Part shown: positions 27,047 through 35,618 of the stretch, piece by piece
Position numbering within the stretch: the stretch's first letter is position 1
Layout: the number at the start of each line of letters is the position of its first letter
Source of the DNA: an uncultured Alphaproteobacteria bacterium
GTDB taxonomy: Bacteria; Pseudomonadota; Alphaproteobacteria; HIMB59
Assembly: GCA_902557145.1 (NCBI GenBank)
Contig: CACDYZ010000007.1
Span: 1-64,000, forward strand
Direction of reading: 5' to 3'
DNA: 64,000 bases
Made by a program: the position numbers and the translations under genes
The notes under the pieces: model-generated
Told to the model about the DNA's origin: nothing
What the model saw: only the letters and a program-made list of their open reading frames with translations
Database searches by the model: none

Positions 27047-28705
27047 ATGTTTGAAAATCCTGATTATATTGTAATTGGTTCTGGATCGGCAGGATCGACA
27101 ATAGCATACAGACTTGGGGAGAATCCAAAGTTAAAAATTCTAGTTTTGGAATTTGGTGGACTGGATAAAAGTCCATTTATTCAAATGCCTGCCGCTCTTT
27201 CTTACCCTATGAACATGGACAAGTTCGATTGGGGTTATAAAGCTGAACCAGAGCAAGCATTAAACGGAAGATCTTTAGCCTGTCCTAGAGGTAAAGTTAT
27301 TGGAGGATCCTCTTCAATTAATGGAATGATTTATGTAAGAGGAAACGCTGGTGACTATAATCAGTGGGCAGAAAGCGGAGCGAAAGGTTGGGATTATCCA
27401 GATGTTCTTCCATATTTTCAAAGAATGGAAGCAAGCCATGGAGGAAATTCTGAATTTAGAGGGAAATCTGGCCCATTAAATATAACTCATGGCAAAAGAG
27501 ATAATCCTTTACATAACGCGTTTGTAAAAGCAACTGAACAAGCAGGGTATACTTACACTGAAGATTATAATGGTTTTCGACAGGAGGGCTTTGGGCCCGC
27601 TGACATGAATGTTTGGAAAGGTTCACGTTTTTCTACAGCTAAAGCTTATTTAAAACCTGCATTAAAGAAGAAAAATGTACATCTAATAACTAAAGTTTTA
27701 GTCGATAAAATAATATTTAGTGAAGACAAGGCTAAAGGGGTGGAAGTATTTCATCAAGGTCAAAAAAAAATTTTTAATGCCAATATCGGAGTTATTTTAT
27801 CTGCCGGCGCTATAAATAGTCCAACAATTCTTCAAAGATCAGGAATTGGAGAGGCCAATGATTTAAACAACTTAGGAATTAAGGTTATTAAAAACTTACC
27901 TGGAGTTGGTAAAAATTTACAAGATCATTTAGAAGTTTATTTTCAAGTGAAGTGTTTACAACCAGTAACACTTAACAAGTACTTAAACCCATTTTCTAAA
28001 TTGTTAATTGGAATGCAATGGATGTTTCTTAAAAGTGGGCCAGGTTCCACAAACCAATTTGAAACACTTGGATTTATTCGTTCAGATAAAAATATTCCAT
28101 ATCCTGATATTCAATTTCATTTTCTCCCTGTTGCAATAAGATATGATGGTAAAGCACCAAGTAAAGGACATGGTTTTCAATTACACGTGGGACCCATGCG
28201 TTCAAAATCTCGAGGATTTGTGAAATTAAAGTCTAACAACCCTTTTGAGGCACCTTTAATAAAATTTAATTATATGTCTCATGAAGATGATTTTCCGAAC
28301 TTTAGAAAATCACTCAGACTTTCTAGAGAAATTCTTAACCAAGATGCGTTAGCTCCTTTTAAAGGAAGTGAAATTCAACCTGGAGATAATGTTGTATCAG
28401 ATGAGGGACTTGATGAATTTATAAAAAATAACTGTGAAAGTGCTTACCATCCATGTGGTACTTGCAAGATAGGAGAAGAAGACGATCCTTCATCGGTTGT
28501 TCAAAATGACTGTAAAGTTAAGGGTTTTTCAAATTTTTACCTTGCAGACTCCTCCATTTTTCCTCAAATCTGTAATGGAAATCTTAATGCACCCTCCATA
28601 ATGACTGGTGAAAAAGCATCGGATCATATTTTGGGAAAACCTCTTTTAGCTCCATCTAATTTACAACCCTATACTCATCCAAACTGGCAGAATTCTCAGA
28701 GATAA
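27047..28705 (+). CDS. betA: GMC-family choline dehydrogenase
   Basis: FAD-dependent oxidoreductase of the glucose-methanol-choline family, most like BetA, which oxidises choline to betaine aldehyde. The N-terminal FAD motif YIVIGSGSAGSTIAYRLGEN, CPRGKVIGGSSSINGMIYVR, and the C-terminal SAYHPCGTCKIG and GNLNAPSIMTGEKASDHILG segments are characteristic, with the catalytic His in SAYHP. Length is 552 aa. No betB or betI neighbour is present. Related alcohol dehydrogenases share these motifs, so the substrate is probable rather than proven. The nearby quaternary-amine genes fit. Confidence 0.82.
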   Translation: MFENPDYIVIGSGSAGSTIAYRLGENPKLKILVLEFGGLDKSPFIQMPAALSYPMNMDKFDWGYKAEPEQALNGRSLACPRGKVIGGSSSINGMIYVRGNAGDYNQWAESGAKGWDYPDVLPYFQRMEASHGGNSEFRGKSGPLNITHGKRDNPLHNAFVKATEQAGYTYTEDYNGFRQEGFGPADMNVWKGSRFSTAKAYLKPALKKKNVHLITKVLVDKIIFSEDKAKGVEVFHQGQKKIFNANIGVILSAGAINSPTILQRSGIGEANDLNNLGIKVIKNLPGVGKNLQDHLEVYFQVKCLQPVTLNKYLNPFSKLLIGMQWMFLKSGPGSTNQFETLGFIRSDKNIPYPDIQFHFLPVAIRYDGKAPSKGHGFQLHVGPMRSKSRGFVKLKSNNPFEAPLIKFNYMSHEDDFPNFRKSLRLSREILNQDALAPFKGSEIQPGDNVVSDEGLDEFIKNNCESAYHPCGTCKIGEEDDPSSVVQNDCKVKGFSNFYLADSSIFPQICNGNLNAPSIMTGEKASDHILGKPLLAPSNLQPYTHPNWQNSQR

Positions 28706-28710
28706 AATTG

Positions 28711-29244
28711 ATGATCAGACTCATTCTCTTTTTATTTATATTCCCAATAATTGCTTATTCAGATAAACACATCCCTTATTATAAGTCTTTAGCTCATGAT
28801 GAGTCTTGGCTACGTCATTATCCAGAAAATCAAGATTTGAGTAAGCAAACAGAGAAATTTCTTCTCACAGAAGAAAATATGCCTGTGAAGGTTATTGAAG
28901 AATTTCAAAATAGTTGGAGTTCATATACTGACTGGTATCGTATAGAGTTATTTAATGGGATACAGGGTTGGATTGCACATAATCAGCTATCTAAAAAAAG
29001 AACTTTGTTAGTCTTAGAGGATACTGAATTATATGCTATGAGATCTTATGATCCTGAGTCTCTTTTGACTATTCAAAAAGGATTAATTCTTGCTCCAAAA
29101 ATTGTAAACTTATTGGAGGTTAATGAGACAATGGTAAAGATAAGTATTCCAGAAGGTAAAAAATCTTCGATTAAAGGTTGGATACCTTTAGATAAGAGAC
29201 TGTGGGGTGTTTCTCATAAAGAAACACAATTTATCAATGATTAG
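28711..29244 (+). CDS. Exported SH3-like domain protein
   Basis: Secreted or periplasmic protein with bacterial SH3 (SH3_4-type) repeats. A signal peptide MIRLILFLFIFPIIAYSDK is followed by MPVKVIEEFQNSWSSYTDWY and GIQGWIAHNQLSKKRTLLVL, matching the SH3_4 consensus (GxxGWVxxxxLsGkRtalv), and by a degenerate second repeat ending GWIPLDKRLWG. ATG 28711 is chosen over TTG 28708. It starts 5 nt after betA and overlaps the next gene by 8 nt. Such domains often bind cell wall, but the role is unknown. Confidence 0.78.
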   Translation: MIRLILFLFIFPIIAYSDKHIPYYKSLAHDESWLRHYPENQDLSKQTEKFLLTEENMPVKVIEEFQNSWSSYTDWYRIELFNGIQGWIAHNQLSKKRTLLVLEDTELYAMRSYDPESLLTIQKGLILAPKIVNLLEVNETMVKISIPEGKKSSIKGWIPLDKRLWGVSHKETQFIND

Positions 29245-29791
29245 ATACTTACTATTGTTGTTTCTCATGGTACAAAACTTGATGGCTTACAGTGAATCTC
29301 CTTATAAGGTTGTTTATCAAACGGACACTTATGAAATTCGATATTATGAGGAACGCTTAATAGTAGAAACTCAATACTCTAATCAAAATAATGGATTTCA
29401 GAAACTCTTTAAATACATTTCAGGTAACAACAAACAAAGTCAAAAAATTGAAATGACCACACCTGTTAATGTTACAGAAATTGAAAATCAGTTTGTTATG
29501 CAATTTTACTTACCTAAGAGATTTCAACAAAATGAGATACCTCTGCCCTCAGATAAATCATTAAAAATTTCAACAATAGAACCAGGATATTTTGCGGTAA
29601 TTAGATATTCAGGTTTTGCCTCAGATAAAAACTTTCACAAACATAGAGAAATTTTAAAAAACAAATTAAATGCCGATGATATAAAAGTTTTAGGTTCTGC
29701 TATTAAAGCTACATATGATGGCCCTTTCACACTTCCCAATCTTCGAAGAAATGAAGCAATTTTTTTAGTTGATTGGAAGGAGCCTCTTTGA
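29237..29791 (+). CDS. SOUL haem-binding family protein, exported
   Basis: SOUL/HBP-fold protein. Start at ATG 29237 gives a signal peptide MIRYLLLLFLMVQNLMAYSE; a longer version from 29207 would bury it. Core motifs are YKVVYQTDTYEIRYYEERLI, KIEMTTPVNVTEI, MQFYLPKRFQ and FAVIRYSGFASDKNFHKHRE. About 184 aa. Homologues bind haem or tetrapyrroles, with function in bacteria unsettled. It overlaps the SH3 gene by 8 nt, and its stop shares a base with the next ATG (TGATG). Confidence 0.83.
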   Translation: MIRYLLLLFLMVQNLMAYSESPYKVVYQTDTYEIRYYEERLIVETQYSNQNNGFQKLFKYISGNNKQSQKIEMTTPVNVTEIENQFVMQFYLPKRFQQNEIPLPSDKSLKISTIEPGYFAVIRYSGFASDKNFHKHREILKNKLNADDIKVLGSAIKATYDGPFTLPNLRRNEAIFLVDWKEPL

Positions 29792-30942
29792 TGCAAAGTA
29801 AAAACACACATAAAAATTTTGGATTTGGCACTCAAATTAGAAAATCTCCTTTTTTTGATGCTACAGTTAGATGGGGGGCCACTGGATTTTCTGTTTATAA
29901 TCATATGTATATCCCAAGGGATTTTGGTGACCCAGAGAAAAATTTTTGGAATTTAGTTAATGATGCGATTTTATGTGATGTAGCAGTTGAAAGACAAGTT
30001 GAGATAACTGGCCCTGATGCATTCCAGTTTATTCAATTACTTACACCGCGCGATCTTAGTAAAATATCTATAGGGCAGTGTAAATATGTACTTATTACCA
30101 ATGAACAAGGGGGAATACTCAATGATCCTGTCTTACTACGCCTGGGTGAAAATCATTTTTGGTTATCTCTATCTGACAGCGATATTTTATTATGGGCTCA
30201 AGGCGTTGCAGTAAATTCTGGACTAAATGTTAGTATCGAAGAACCAGATGTTTCGCCTCTTCAGTTGCAAGGACCAAAGTCAAGGGAGATTATGGTAAAA
30301 TTATTTGGAGAAGATATTAAAGATTTAAAATATTACTGGCTTAAAGAATTAGAATTGGATGGTATTCCGTTAGTTGTCTCACGCACCGGATGGTCTACAG
30401 AACTTGGATACGAATTATTTTTACGTGATGGAACTCAGGGAGATAGATTATGGGAGATGATCATGACAGCAGGTAATGAATATGGTCTTCAGCCTGGACA
30501 CACATCAAGCATTCGACGCATTGAAGGGGGTATGTTGTCGTATCACGCAGATGCAGATATACACACGAACCCGTTTGAGATGGGACTTGAAAGACTAGTA
30601 TCTCTGAATAGTGATATTAATTTCATCGGTAAAAAAGCACTTATGAAAATACATAAAAATGGAATTAAACGTCAGCAAATTGGTTTGGAAATAGCGGGCG
30701 ATTCTTTGAAAGGTCCCAACACAGTATTTTGGGAAGTATCCTGTGATGATAAAATCATTGGAAAAGTAACTTCTGCAGTATTTTCACCACGATTAGAAAA
30801 AAATATAGCATTGGCAATGGTTGATAAAAATTTCATAAAAATAGGTTTGAAAGTTTCAGTTGAAATTAATGGGGATTCCAGAGAGGCGATCATAGTAGAA
30901 AAGCCATTCTTCGATCCTAAAAAATCACTTCCAAGCTCTTGA
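29791..30942 (+). CDS. GcvT-like, DmdA-related tetrahydrofolate-dependent demethylase
   Basis: Aminomethyltransferase-fold protein, 383 aa from ATG 29791 (AAGGAG 8 nt upstream). The N-terminal half closely follows the DmdA pattern (VYNHMYIP, DVAVERQVEITGPDA, LTPRDLSKISIGQCKY, WLSLSDSDILLWA). The part that separates true DmdA, RSGxSKQGGFE, is RTGWSTELGYELFL here, as in other GcvT-type demethylases. I therefore read it as a paralogue transferring a methyl or one-carbon unit from an unknown methylated amine or sulfonium to folate. Operon with betA, SH3 and SOUL genes. Confidence 0.75.
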   Translation: MQSKNTHKNFGFGTQIRKSPFFDATVRWGATGFSVYNHMYIPRDFGDPEKNFWNLVNDAILCDVAVERQVEITGPDAFQFIQLLTPRDLSKISIGQCKYVLITNEQGGILNDPVLLRLGENHFWLSLSDSDILLWAQGVAVNSGLNVSIEEPDVSPLQLQGPKSREIMVKLFGEDIKDLKYYWLKELELDGIPLVVSRTGWSTELGYELFLRDGTQGDRLWEMIMTAGNEYGLQPGHTSSIRRIEGGMLSYHADADIHTNPFEMGLERLVSLNSDINFIGKKALMKIHKNGIKRQQIGLEIAGDSLKGPNTVFWEVSCDDKIIGKVTSAVFSPRLEKNIALAMVDKNFIKIGLKVSVEINGDSREAIIVEKPFFDPKKSLPSS

Positions 30943-31083
30943 TATAATAGAAATATTGTTGATTTTATTGAATATCTTTTGATATTCACTAGATGCATAG
31001 TTTCATTAACTTCTTAGCATTATTTTTTTTTTGATTCAGAATTTATAAGTTTCTCTTACTCAAAAAATATTAGAGAGGTATTT

Positions 31084-31425
31084 ATGAAACTAGTAACAGC
31101 AATTATCAAGCCCGATAAGGTTGAAGCTTTGAGACAAGCACTCACAAGTGTTGATATTCAAGGTTTAACTATTGTTGAGGCTAAAGGATATGGGCGCCAG
31201 AAGGGTCATACCGAACTGTACCGAGGCGCAGAATATGAGGTACATTTTCTTCCTAAATCTCGAGCAGAGGTTTTAGTAGATTCTGCAGACGTCGAAAAGG
31301 TCATTACTACAATTTCTGAGGCAGTTAAATCAGGAAAAATTGGCGATGGCAAAATTTTTGTAACTGAAGTGCAAGAAGTTGTCCGAATACGTACCGGAGA
31401 ACGAGGCGCTGAGGCAATTAAATAA
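31084..31425 (+). CDS. glnK: Nitrogen regulatory protein P-II (GlnK type)
   Basis: Trimeric signal protein that senses 2-oxoglutarate/ATP and blocks AmtB. The T-loop RGAEYEVHFLPK has the uridylylation site Tyr51, and KIGDGKIFVTEVQEVVRIRTGERG is the PROSITE-type C-terminal signature. MKLVTAIIKPDKVEALRQAL is the start. Length 113 aa. A GAGAGG ribosome-binding site precedes ATG 31084. It is linked to amtB with a 9-nt gap, the usual glnK-amtB arrangement. Confidence 0.96.
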   Translation: MKLVTAIIKPDKVEALRQALTSVDIQGLTIVEAKGYGRQKGHTELYRGAEYEVHFLPKSRAEVLVDSADVEKVITTISEAVKSGKIGDGKIFVTEVQEVVRIRTGERGAEAIK

Positions 31426-31434
31426 GGAGATCCA

Positions 31435-32742
31435 ATGAAAAAAATATTAACTTTCTTAATCCCTACTTTGCTTCTCTCCGGAGTTGCAAGTGCGGAAGTA
31501 TCTGCAGAAACAGCCTTTGTGTTTAATACATTTTTGTTTGTTTTTAGCGGAGTCTTAGTCATGTTTATGGCACTAGGTTTTGCCATGTTAGAAGCTGGTT
31601 TTGTTCGTAAAAAAAACACATCAGCTATTTTATTAAAGAATATAGCTTTATATTCAATAGCTGGAATTATGTTCTATTTAATCGGATACAGTTTAATGTA
31701 TGTTGACGTTTCTGGTTGGATAGGATCTTTAGGTGGTGCCTTTTATAACCCTTCAGCAGATGAATTAGCACTTTTAGATGGTGCTGATAATGCTGATGCT
31801 ATTTCAGACACTGGTTACTCAGTTGCATCTGATTGGTTCTTCCAAATGGTATTTTGTGCTACAGCTATTTCTATTGTATCTGGTGCTTGTGCTGAGAGAA
31901 TTAAGGTTTGGCCATTTATGATTTTTGCAGCATTCATGACGGGAATTATTTATCCAATCTATGGTTCTTGGACCTGGGGTGGTGGATGGCTAACAGAGAT
32001 GGGTTTCTCTGACTTTGCTGGATCTACAATTGTTCACTCAGTTGGCGGATGGGCTGCATTAACAGGCTGTTTAATACTTGGACCAAGATCAGGAAAATAT
32101 GGCCCTGATGGAAAAATTTCGCCAATAGCTGGTGCTAATATGCCCTTAGCTTGTCTTGGTACATTTATCCTTTGGTTTGGATGGTTCGGCTTTAATGGTG
32201 GTTCCCAATTAGCTTTAGGAAGTGCTCTTGACGCTGTTGCGATGTCCATTGTTGTTGTTAATACTAATATCGCTGCTTGTGGCGGTGTGGTAGCTGCAAT
32301 AATTCTATCTCAATTAATGTACAAGAAGATTGACTTATCGATTGCTTTAAATGGTGCTATTGCTGGTCTAGTTGCTATTACAGCTGGCCCTGACTTAAGT
32401 AACCATTTCTTATCAATGATAGTTGGTGCTATCGGTGGTGTTCTTTGTACAATTGCAATCCCAATGCTCGATAAAATGAAAATTGATGATGTTGTGGGTG
32501 CAATCTCAGCTCACTTAGTTGCAGGTGTATGGGGAACTCTAGCTGTTGGTATTTTCGGCGGTGGTGACTTCTTAGTACAATTGATTGGTATTATCGCAGC
32601 TGGTGTATTAGTTGTACCTTTAAGTGGAATATTCTTCTTTATATTAAAGGGAACAGTTGGTTTAAGAGTGTCTGAAGAAACTGAAGCTTCAGGTCTTGAT
32701 AAAGCTGAATTAACAACAGAAGCTTACCCAGAATTTAAATAA
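31435..32742 (+). CDS. amtB: Ammonium transporter AmtB
   Basis: Inner-membrane ammonium channel. A cleavable signal (MKKILTFLIPTLLLSGVASA) precedes eleven predicted spans. FCATAISIVSGACAERIKVW and STIVHSVGGWAALTGC carry the pore residues (first pore His in TIVHSVGG), FILWFGWFGFNGGSQLALGS is the family signature, and GAISAHLVAGVWGTLAVGIFG holds the second pore His. Length is 435 aa. GGAG precedes the start, and a strong bidirectional terminator follows. Confidence 0.97.
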   Translation: MKKILTFLIPTLLLSGVASAEVSAETAFVFNTFLFVFSGVLVMFMALGFAMLEAGFVRKKNTSAILLKNIALYSIAGIMFYLIGYSLMYVDVSGWIGSLGGAFYNPSADELALLDGADNADAISDTGYSVASDWFFQMVFCATAISIVSGACAERIKVWPFMIFAAFMTGIIYPIYGSWTWGGGWLTEMGFSDFAGSTIVHSVGGWAALTGCLILGPRSGKYGPDGKISPIAGANMPLACLGTFILWFGWFGFNGGSQLALGSALDAVAMSIVVVNTNIAACGGVVAAIILSQLMYKKIDLSIALNGAIAGLVAITAGPDLSNHFLSMIVGAIGGVLCTIAIPMLDKMKIDDVVGAISAHLVAGVWGTLAVGIFGGGDFLVQLIGIIAAGVLVVPLSGIFFFILKGTVGLRVSEETEASGLDKAELTTEAYPEFK

Positions 32743-32762
32743 TTCTAATTATAGTACTCCTT

Positions 32763-32795
32763 AAAAAAAGGGCGCTTACCGCGCCCTTTTTTTTT
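32763..32795. terminator. Bidirectional intrinsic terminator between amtB and gpx
   Basis: The stem GGGCGC (32770-32775) / GCGCCC (32781-32786) has a TTACC loop and is flanked by AAAAAAA on the left and nine T on the right. A-tail pairing extends it, so it serves both convergent genes. The gpx stop lies inside the T-run. Confidence 0.92.
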
Positions 32796-33318
32796 ATATT
32801 AATTCATCTATTAAGTCTGTTATTTTTGAACTATCAGGTTTAGTCATAGAAGACCAACTCTTGACAAGATTTCCTTCACCATCGAAAAGATATTTATAAA
32901 AATTCCATTTTGGAGTTTCATTATAAGTTGATGTCATCCAGCTATATATTGGGTGGGCGTCGTCTCCATCCACATCTACGATTTCAGAGATAATAAATTT
33001 TGTATCATAGTTAACTAAACAAAACTCTTTAACATCCTCTTCATCAGCTAACTCTTGTCGAAAGCTGTTTGAGGGAGTCCCAATAATTACTAAATTTTTA
33101 TCTAAATATTCACGATGAAGATTGGATAAATTAGCATATTGTTTTGTGAAACCACATCTACTAGCAGTATTCACAAGAAGAACCGGTTTACCTTTAAATT
33201 TATCTAGATTAATTTGATTACCATCAATGTCTTGAATACTAAAGTTATGAAGGTTTTGTGCCATAATAATTCCTATATTTGTGAGTAAAACACTCAAGGT
33301 TATCAAGAGAATTCTCAT
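32794..33318 (-). CDS. Glutathione peroxidase family protein, probably exported
   Basis: Thiol peroxidase of the GPx/BtuE family. The peroxidatic Cys55 lies in NTASRCGFTKQYANL, and the Trp-Asn of KWNFYKYL completes the active site. The Gln of the usual FPxNQFxxQE motif is Ser here (PSNSFRQE). The N-terminus MRILLITLSVLLTNIGIIMA is hydrophobic and ends in MAQ, suggesting export; starting at the internal Met would give a cytoplasmic form. Length 174 aa. Uses thioredoxin or glutathione in known homologues. Confidence 0.87.
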   Translation of the reverse strand: MRILLITLSVLLTNIGIIMAQNLHNFSIQDIDGNQINLDKFKGKPVLLVNTASRCGFTKQYANLSNLHREYLDKNLVIIGTPSNSFRQELADEEDVKEFCLVNYDTKFIISEIVDVDGDDAHPIYSWMTSTYNETPKWNFYKYLFDGEGNLVKSWSSMTKPDSSKITDLIDELI

Positions 33319-33359
33319 GTCATTTTATACTGACTTTAAATAATCTGGATTTGCTAATC

Positions 33360-33935
33360 TTAAATTTTTGGTAATCCCAAAACTTCGCTTTTTTTAATAA
33401 ATTCCTCTTTATATGGAGGTCTTTTAAAAATCTCTTTAATCATAGGTTTAAAAAAATCTAAATCTTTGTTCTCATATTCTGGGTCAAAAGATTTTTGATC
33501 CCATCTTTCGCAAAAATCAGCGCATGTTTGAAAATAAATATTATCTTTAAATTTATCCCTAGCATTTTTATCCCAACCATAATGATGGGCGTAATAAATC
33601 ATTTGAAAAATTCCATGATGCTCAACCACCCAAGTTACTTCTTCTCTAACATAAGGTCTTATGACCTCAGCAGAAAATCTATCGTGATTTTGAGGAGCAA
33701 GTCCATCTCCAATATCGTGAAGTAATGTTCCAACAATCCAATCAATATCAGCCCCATCGTTGTATGCTCTCGTAGCTGATTGAAGTCCATGATCCAATCT
33801 TGTAATTTTATAGCCCTCCATAGTATTTTGTCCTTGTCTTGATAGTTCTTCGATAATCCTCTCATAAGTCAAAGAGACATATCTTTCCTCATATTCTTGA
33901 AGTAATAAATAATCATCCTTATCACCATCTTTCAT
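33360..33935 (-). CDS. tmpB: HD-domain mixed-valent diiron oxygenase, TmpB-like
   Basis: Likely cleaves the C-P bond of (R)-1-hydroxy-2-(trimethylamino)ethylphosphonate to give glycine betaine and phosphate, as shown for TmpB; PhnZ is the related enzyme. HD ligands in order: His49 (TRLDHGLQSA), His73-Asp74 (LLHDIGD), His84 (PQNHDRF), His106 or 107 (VVEHHGIFQ), Asp146 (CERWDQKSFDP). Start Met at 33935 gives 191 aa and a 22-nt gap after tmpA; upstream in-frame codons would overlap tmpA by 74 nt and are not used. Adjacent pairing with a TmpA-like dioxygenase is the decisive evidence. Confidence 0.78.
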   Translation of the reverse strand: MKDGDKDDYLLLQEYEERYVSLTYERIIEELSRQGQNTMEGYKITRLDHGLQSATRAYNDGADIDWIVGTLLHDIGDGLAPQNHDRFSAEVIRPYVREEVTWVVEHHGIFQMIYYAHHYGWDKNARDKFKDNIYFQTCADFCERWDQKSFDPEYENKDLDFFKPMIKEIFKRPPYKEEFIKKSEVLGLPKI

Positions 33936-33957
33936 ATGTTTAAATTTTACATTCTTA

Positions 33958-35088
33958 TCAACCAAAATTTTTAGATCCTTTTTGTGTATATTTTCTATGC
34001 AAATGCCTAAGTTTACCTTCCGTTGAGTCAAAATCTAGATAACAACCTTGGAGGTGTCTAGCACCTTCATTAGAGTCATATGCGGTTCTTCCATGAAGCA
34101 GTCTGTGATTATCAAACATCATAACGTCCCCAGGTTTAAGCTTAAAACTAATCTCAAAATCTGATGAAGAATATAAATCACTTAGTAGTTTTCTAGCTTG
34201 ATAGAAAGTTGTAAGACTTTTTTGATCAAGTGGCGGAACGTAATCAACTCTTGTGCTATATCTTACTTGCTTGTAATCTCCCTCTTTATCCAACTCAATA
34301 AGCTCTCCCCAATTTTCTAAAATAATATCTTTGTCTTGAAATTGATATCTCAGATTAGTTTTAGTCAAAGATTTAAAAGCTTCATGGTTATTGATCTTAA
34401 TATGATCAGCAACTGCAAAACCATCTACCAGAGTAGAAAAACCACCACTCACCTCATTTTTTAGACAATGCAAAAATTGAATTCCAGGCGCAGCTGGCTT
34501 TCTATAGGGATTGTCCGTATGTGGAGGGAGAGCAATAGGCTTATAAGCTAAATCATTGGGGTTAGGTTTGGACATCACATCAAAATACTCTCCAAAGTTA
34601 GTTACTTTTACAGGGCCTATTGAACTCACAAATTTAAGTAAATATCGATCTTTTGTTGGAACGTTTTTAATAATTACAAAGCCAAATTTATAAAAATCCT
34701 CTAGAAGTTTATACATCGACACTTTCTCAACCATATTCTCTTCAAACTCTATATTTGGAAATTCTTTGAAATCTGAGTTCCAAAGTAGTCTTTTGGGTAA
34801 AGGGCCGCGTTTATTTTTATCGTTATCAAACTCTATTAAAAGATCTTGAATATTGTATTTGCCTTTAGCCCCATCATTGAATTCAATATCAAGTTTTTCT
34901 TCTAAAATTTTTGCTGTTTTAATTTTTAAATCTAATTTAATGGAAGAAGGTTCATAGAGCCTTTGATTTGTATCTTTGTCGATATAGTCATTTCCTGGTA
35001 ATCTTTCCCTTAACCAAATAGGATGTAATTCATAATCATGATTTTGGTGTGTCACTTTTAGTGAGTCACTTGAAAACTGAACCTTCAT
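33958..35088 (-). CDS. tmpA: Fe(II)/2-oxoglutarate dioxygenase, TmpA-like (gamma-butyrobetaine hydroxylase family)
   Basis: Predicted 2-trimethylaminoethylphosphonate hydroxylase. An N-terminal GBBH-like domain (YELHPIWLRERLPGNDYIDK, without zinc cysteines, as in many alphaproteobacterial members) precedes the TauD-like catalytic domain. Iron ligands are His190-x-Asp192 (LPPHTDNPYRKPAAPG) and His332 (NHRLLHGRTAY); Arg344 (EGARHLQG) should bind 2-oxoglutarate. Length 376 aa. By itself the family could hydroxylate gamma-butyrobetaine or trimethyllysine. The following HD-oxygenase gene points to the TmpAB phosphonate pathway instead. Confidence 0.78.
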   Translation of the reverse strand: MKVQFSSDSLKVTHQNHDYELHPIWLRERLPGNDYIDKDTNQRLYEPSSIKLDLKIKTAKILEEKLDIEFNDGAKGKYNIQDLLIEFDNDKNKRGPLPKRLLWNSDFKEFPNIEFEENMVEKVSMYKLLEDFYKFGFVIIKNVPTKDRYLLKFVSSIGPVKVTNFGEYFDVMSKPNPNDLAYKPIALPPHTDNPYRKPAAPGIQFLHCLKNEVSGGFSTLVDGFAVADHIKINNHEAFKSLTKTNLRYQFQDKDIILENWGELIELDKEGDYKQVRYSTRVDYVPPLDQKSLTTFYQARKLLSDLYSSSDFEISFKLKPGDVMMFDNHRLLHGRTAYDSNEGARHLQGCYLDFDSTEGKLRHLHRKYTQKGSKNFG

Positions 35089-35156
35089 GGCGCTACCCTC
35101 AAAATTAATTCTTAAAAAGACTTTTTGTTAATTAATGATATTTGTCAATTAAGAAA

Positions 35157-35618
35157 TTAAGGTGCTACTTTAAATATAGCTTCAATTTCAACTGAGAAGC
35201 CTAAAGGAAGAGAACTCACCCCAACTGCTGCACGAGCATGAATGCCCTTTTCACCAAAGATTTTTTGCATAAGATCTGAACAACCATTAATAACTTGAGG
35301 TTGTTGGGTAAAATTATCTAAACAATTTACAAAACCTGTCAATTTTATTAATTGTTCTACTCTATCCAGATCTTTGATTTCATTTTTTAGGGCAGATAGT
35401 ATTGCCAAACCACATTTTTGCGCATGTTCTTGAGCTAATTCTAAACTCAAATCTTTACCTACAACACCTTTTGCAAAACTTCCATCCTCTAAGAGAGGGC
35501 CTTGGCCAGAAATATATGCAATATTATCTACTATTACACAAGGTTTGTAACTTCCAGCCGGTTTTGCAGGGTTGGGTAAAACAATTCCTAACTCTTGTAA
35601 CTTATTTTCTATACTCAC
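35157..35618 (-). CDS. RidA-family protein
   Basis: Trimeric imine/enamine deaminase-like protein (YjgF/YER057c/UK114). The start KLQELGIVLPNPAKPAGSYK, the segment AYISGQGPLL, and the C-terminal GIHARAAVGVSSLPLGFSVE (with the Arg of the RidA pocket) are typical of the 153-aa subgroup found in catabolic operons. It overlaps the MFS gene by 4 nt and precedes tmpA by 68 nt, so it is probably cotranscribed and may handle reactive imines. Confidence 0.88.
   Translation of the reverse strand: MSIENKLQELGIVLPNPAKPAGSYKPCVIVDNIAYISGQGPLLEDGSFAKGVVGKDLSLELAQEHAQKCGLAILSALKNEIKDLDRVEQLIKLTGFVNCLDNFTQQPQVINGCSDLMQKIFGEKGIHARAAVGVSSLPLGFSVEIEAIFKVAP

Noticed and set aside
30970-30987. GAATATC TTTT GATATTC hairpin between the demethylase gene and glnK
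   Set aside because: Only A-T pairs mostly and no U-run follows. Too weak to call a terminator or operator.
33936-34031. N-terminal extension of the TmpB-like protein
   Set aside because: It would overlap tmpA by 74 nt and adds a segment unlike HD oxygenases. Met at 33935 gives the expected length.
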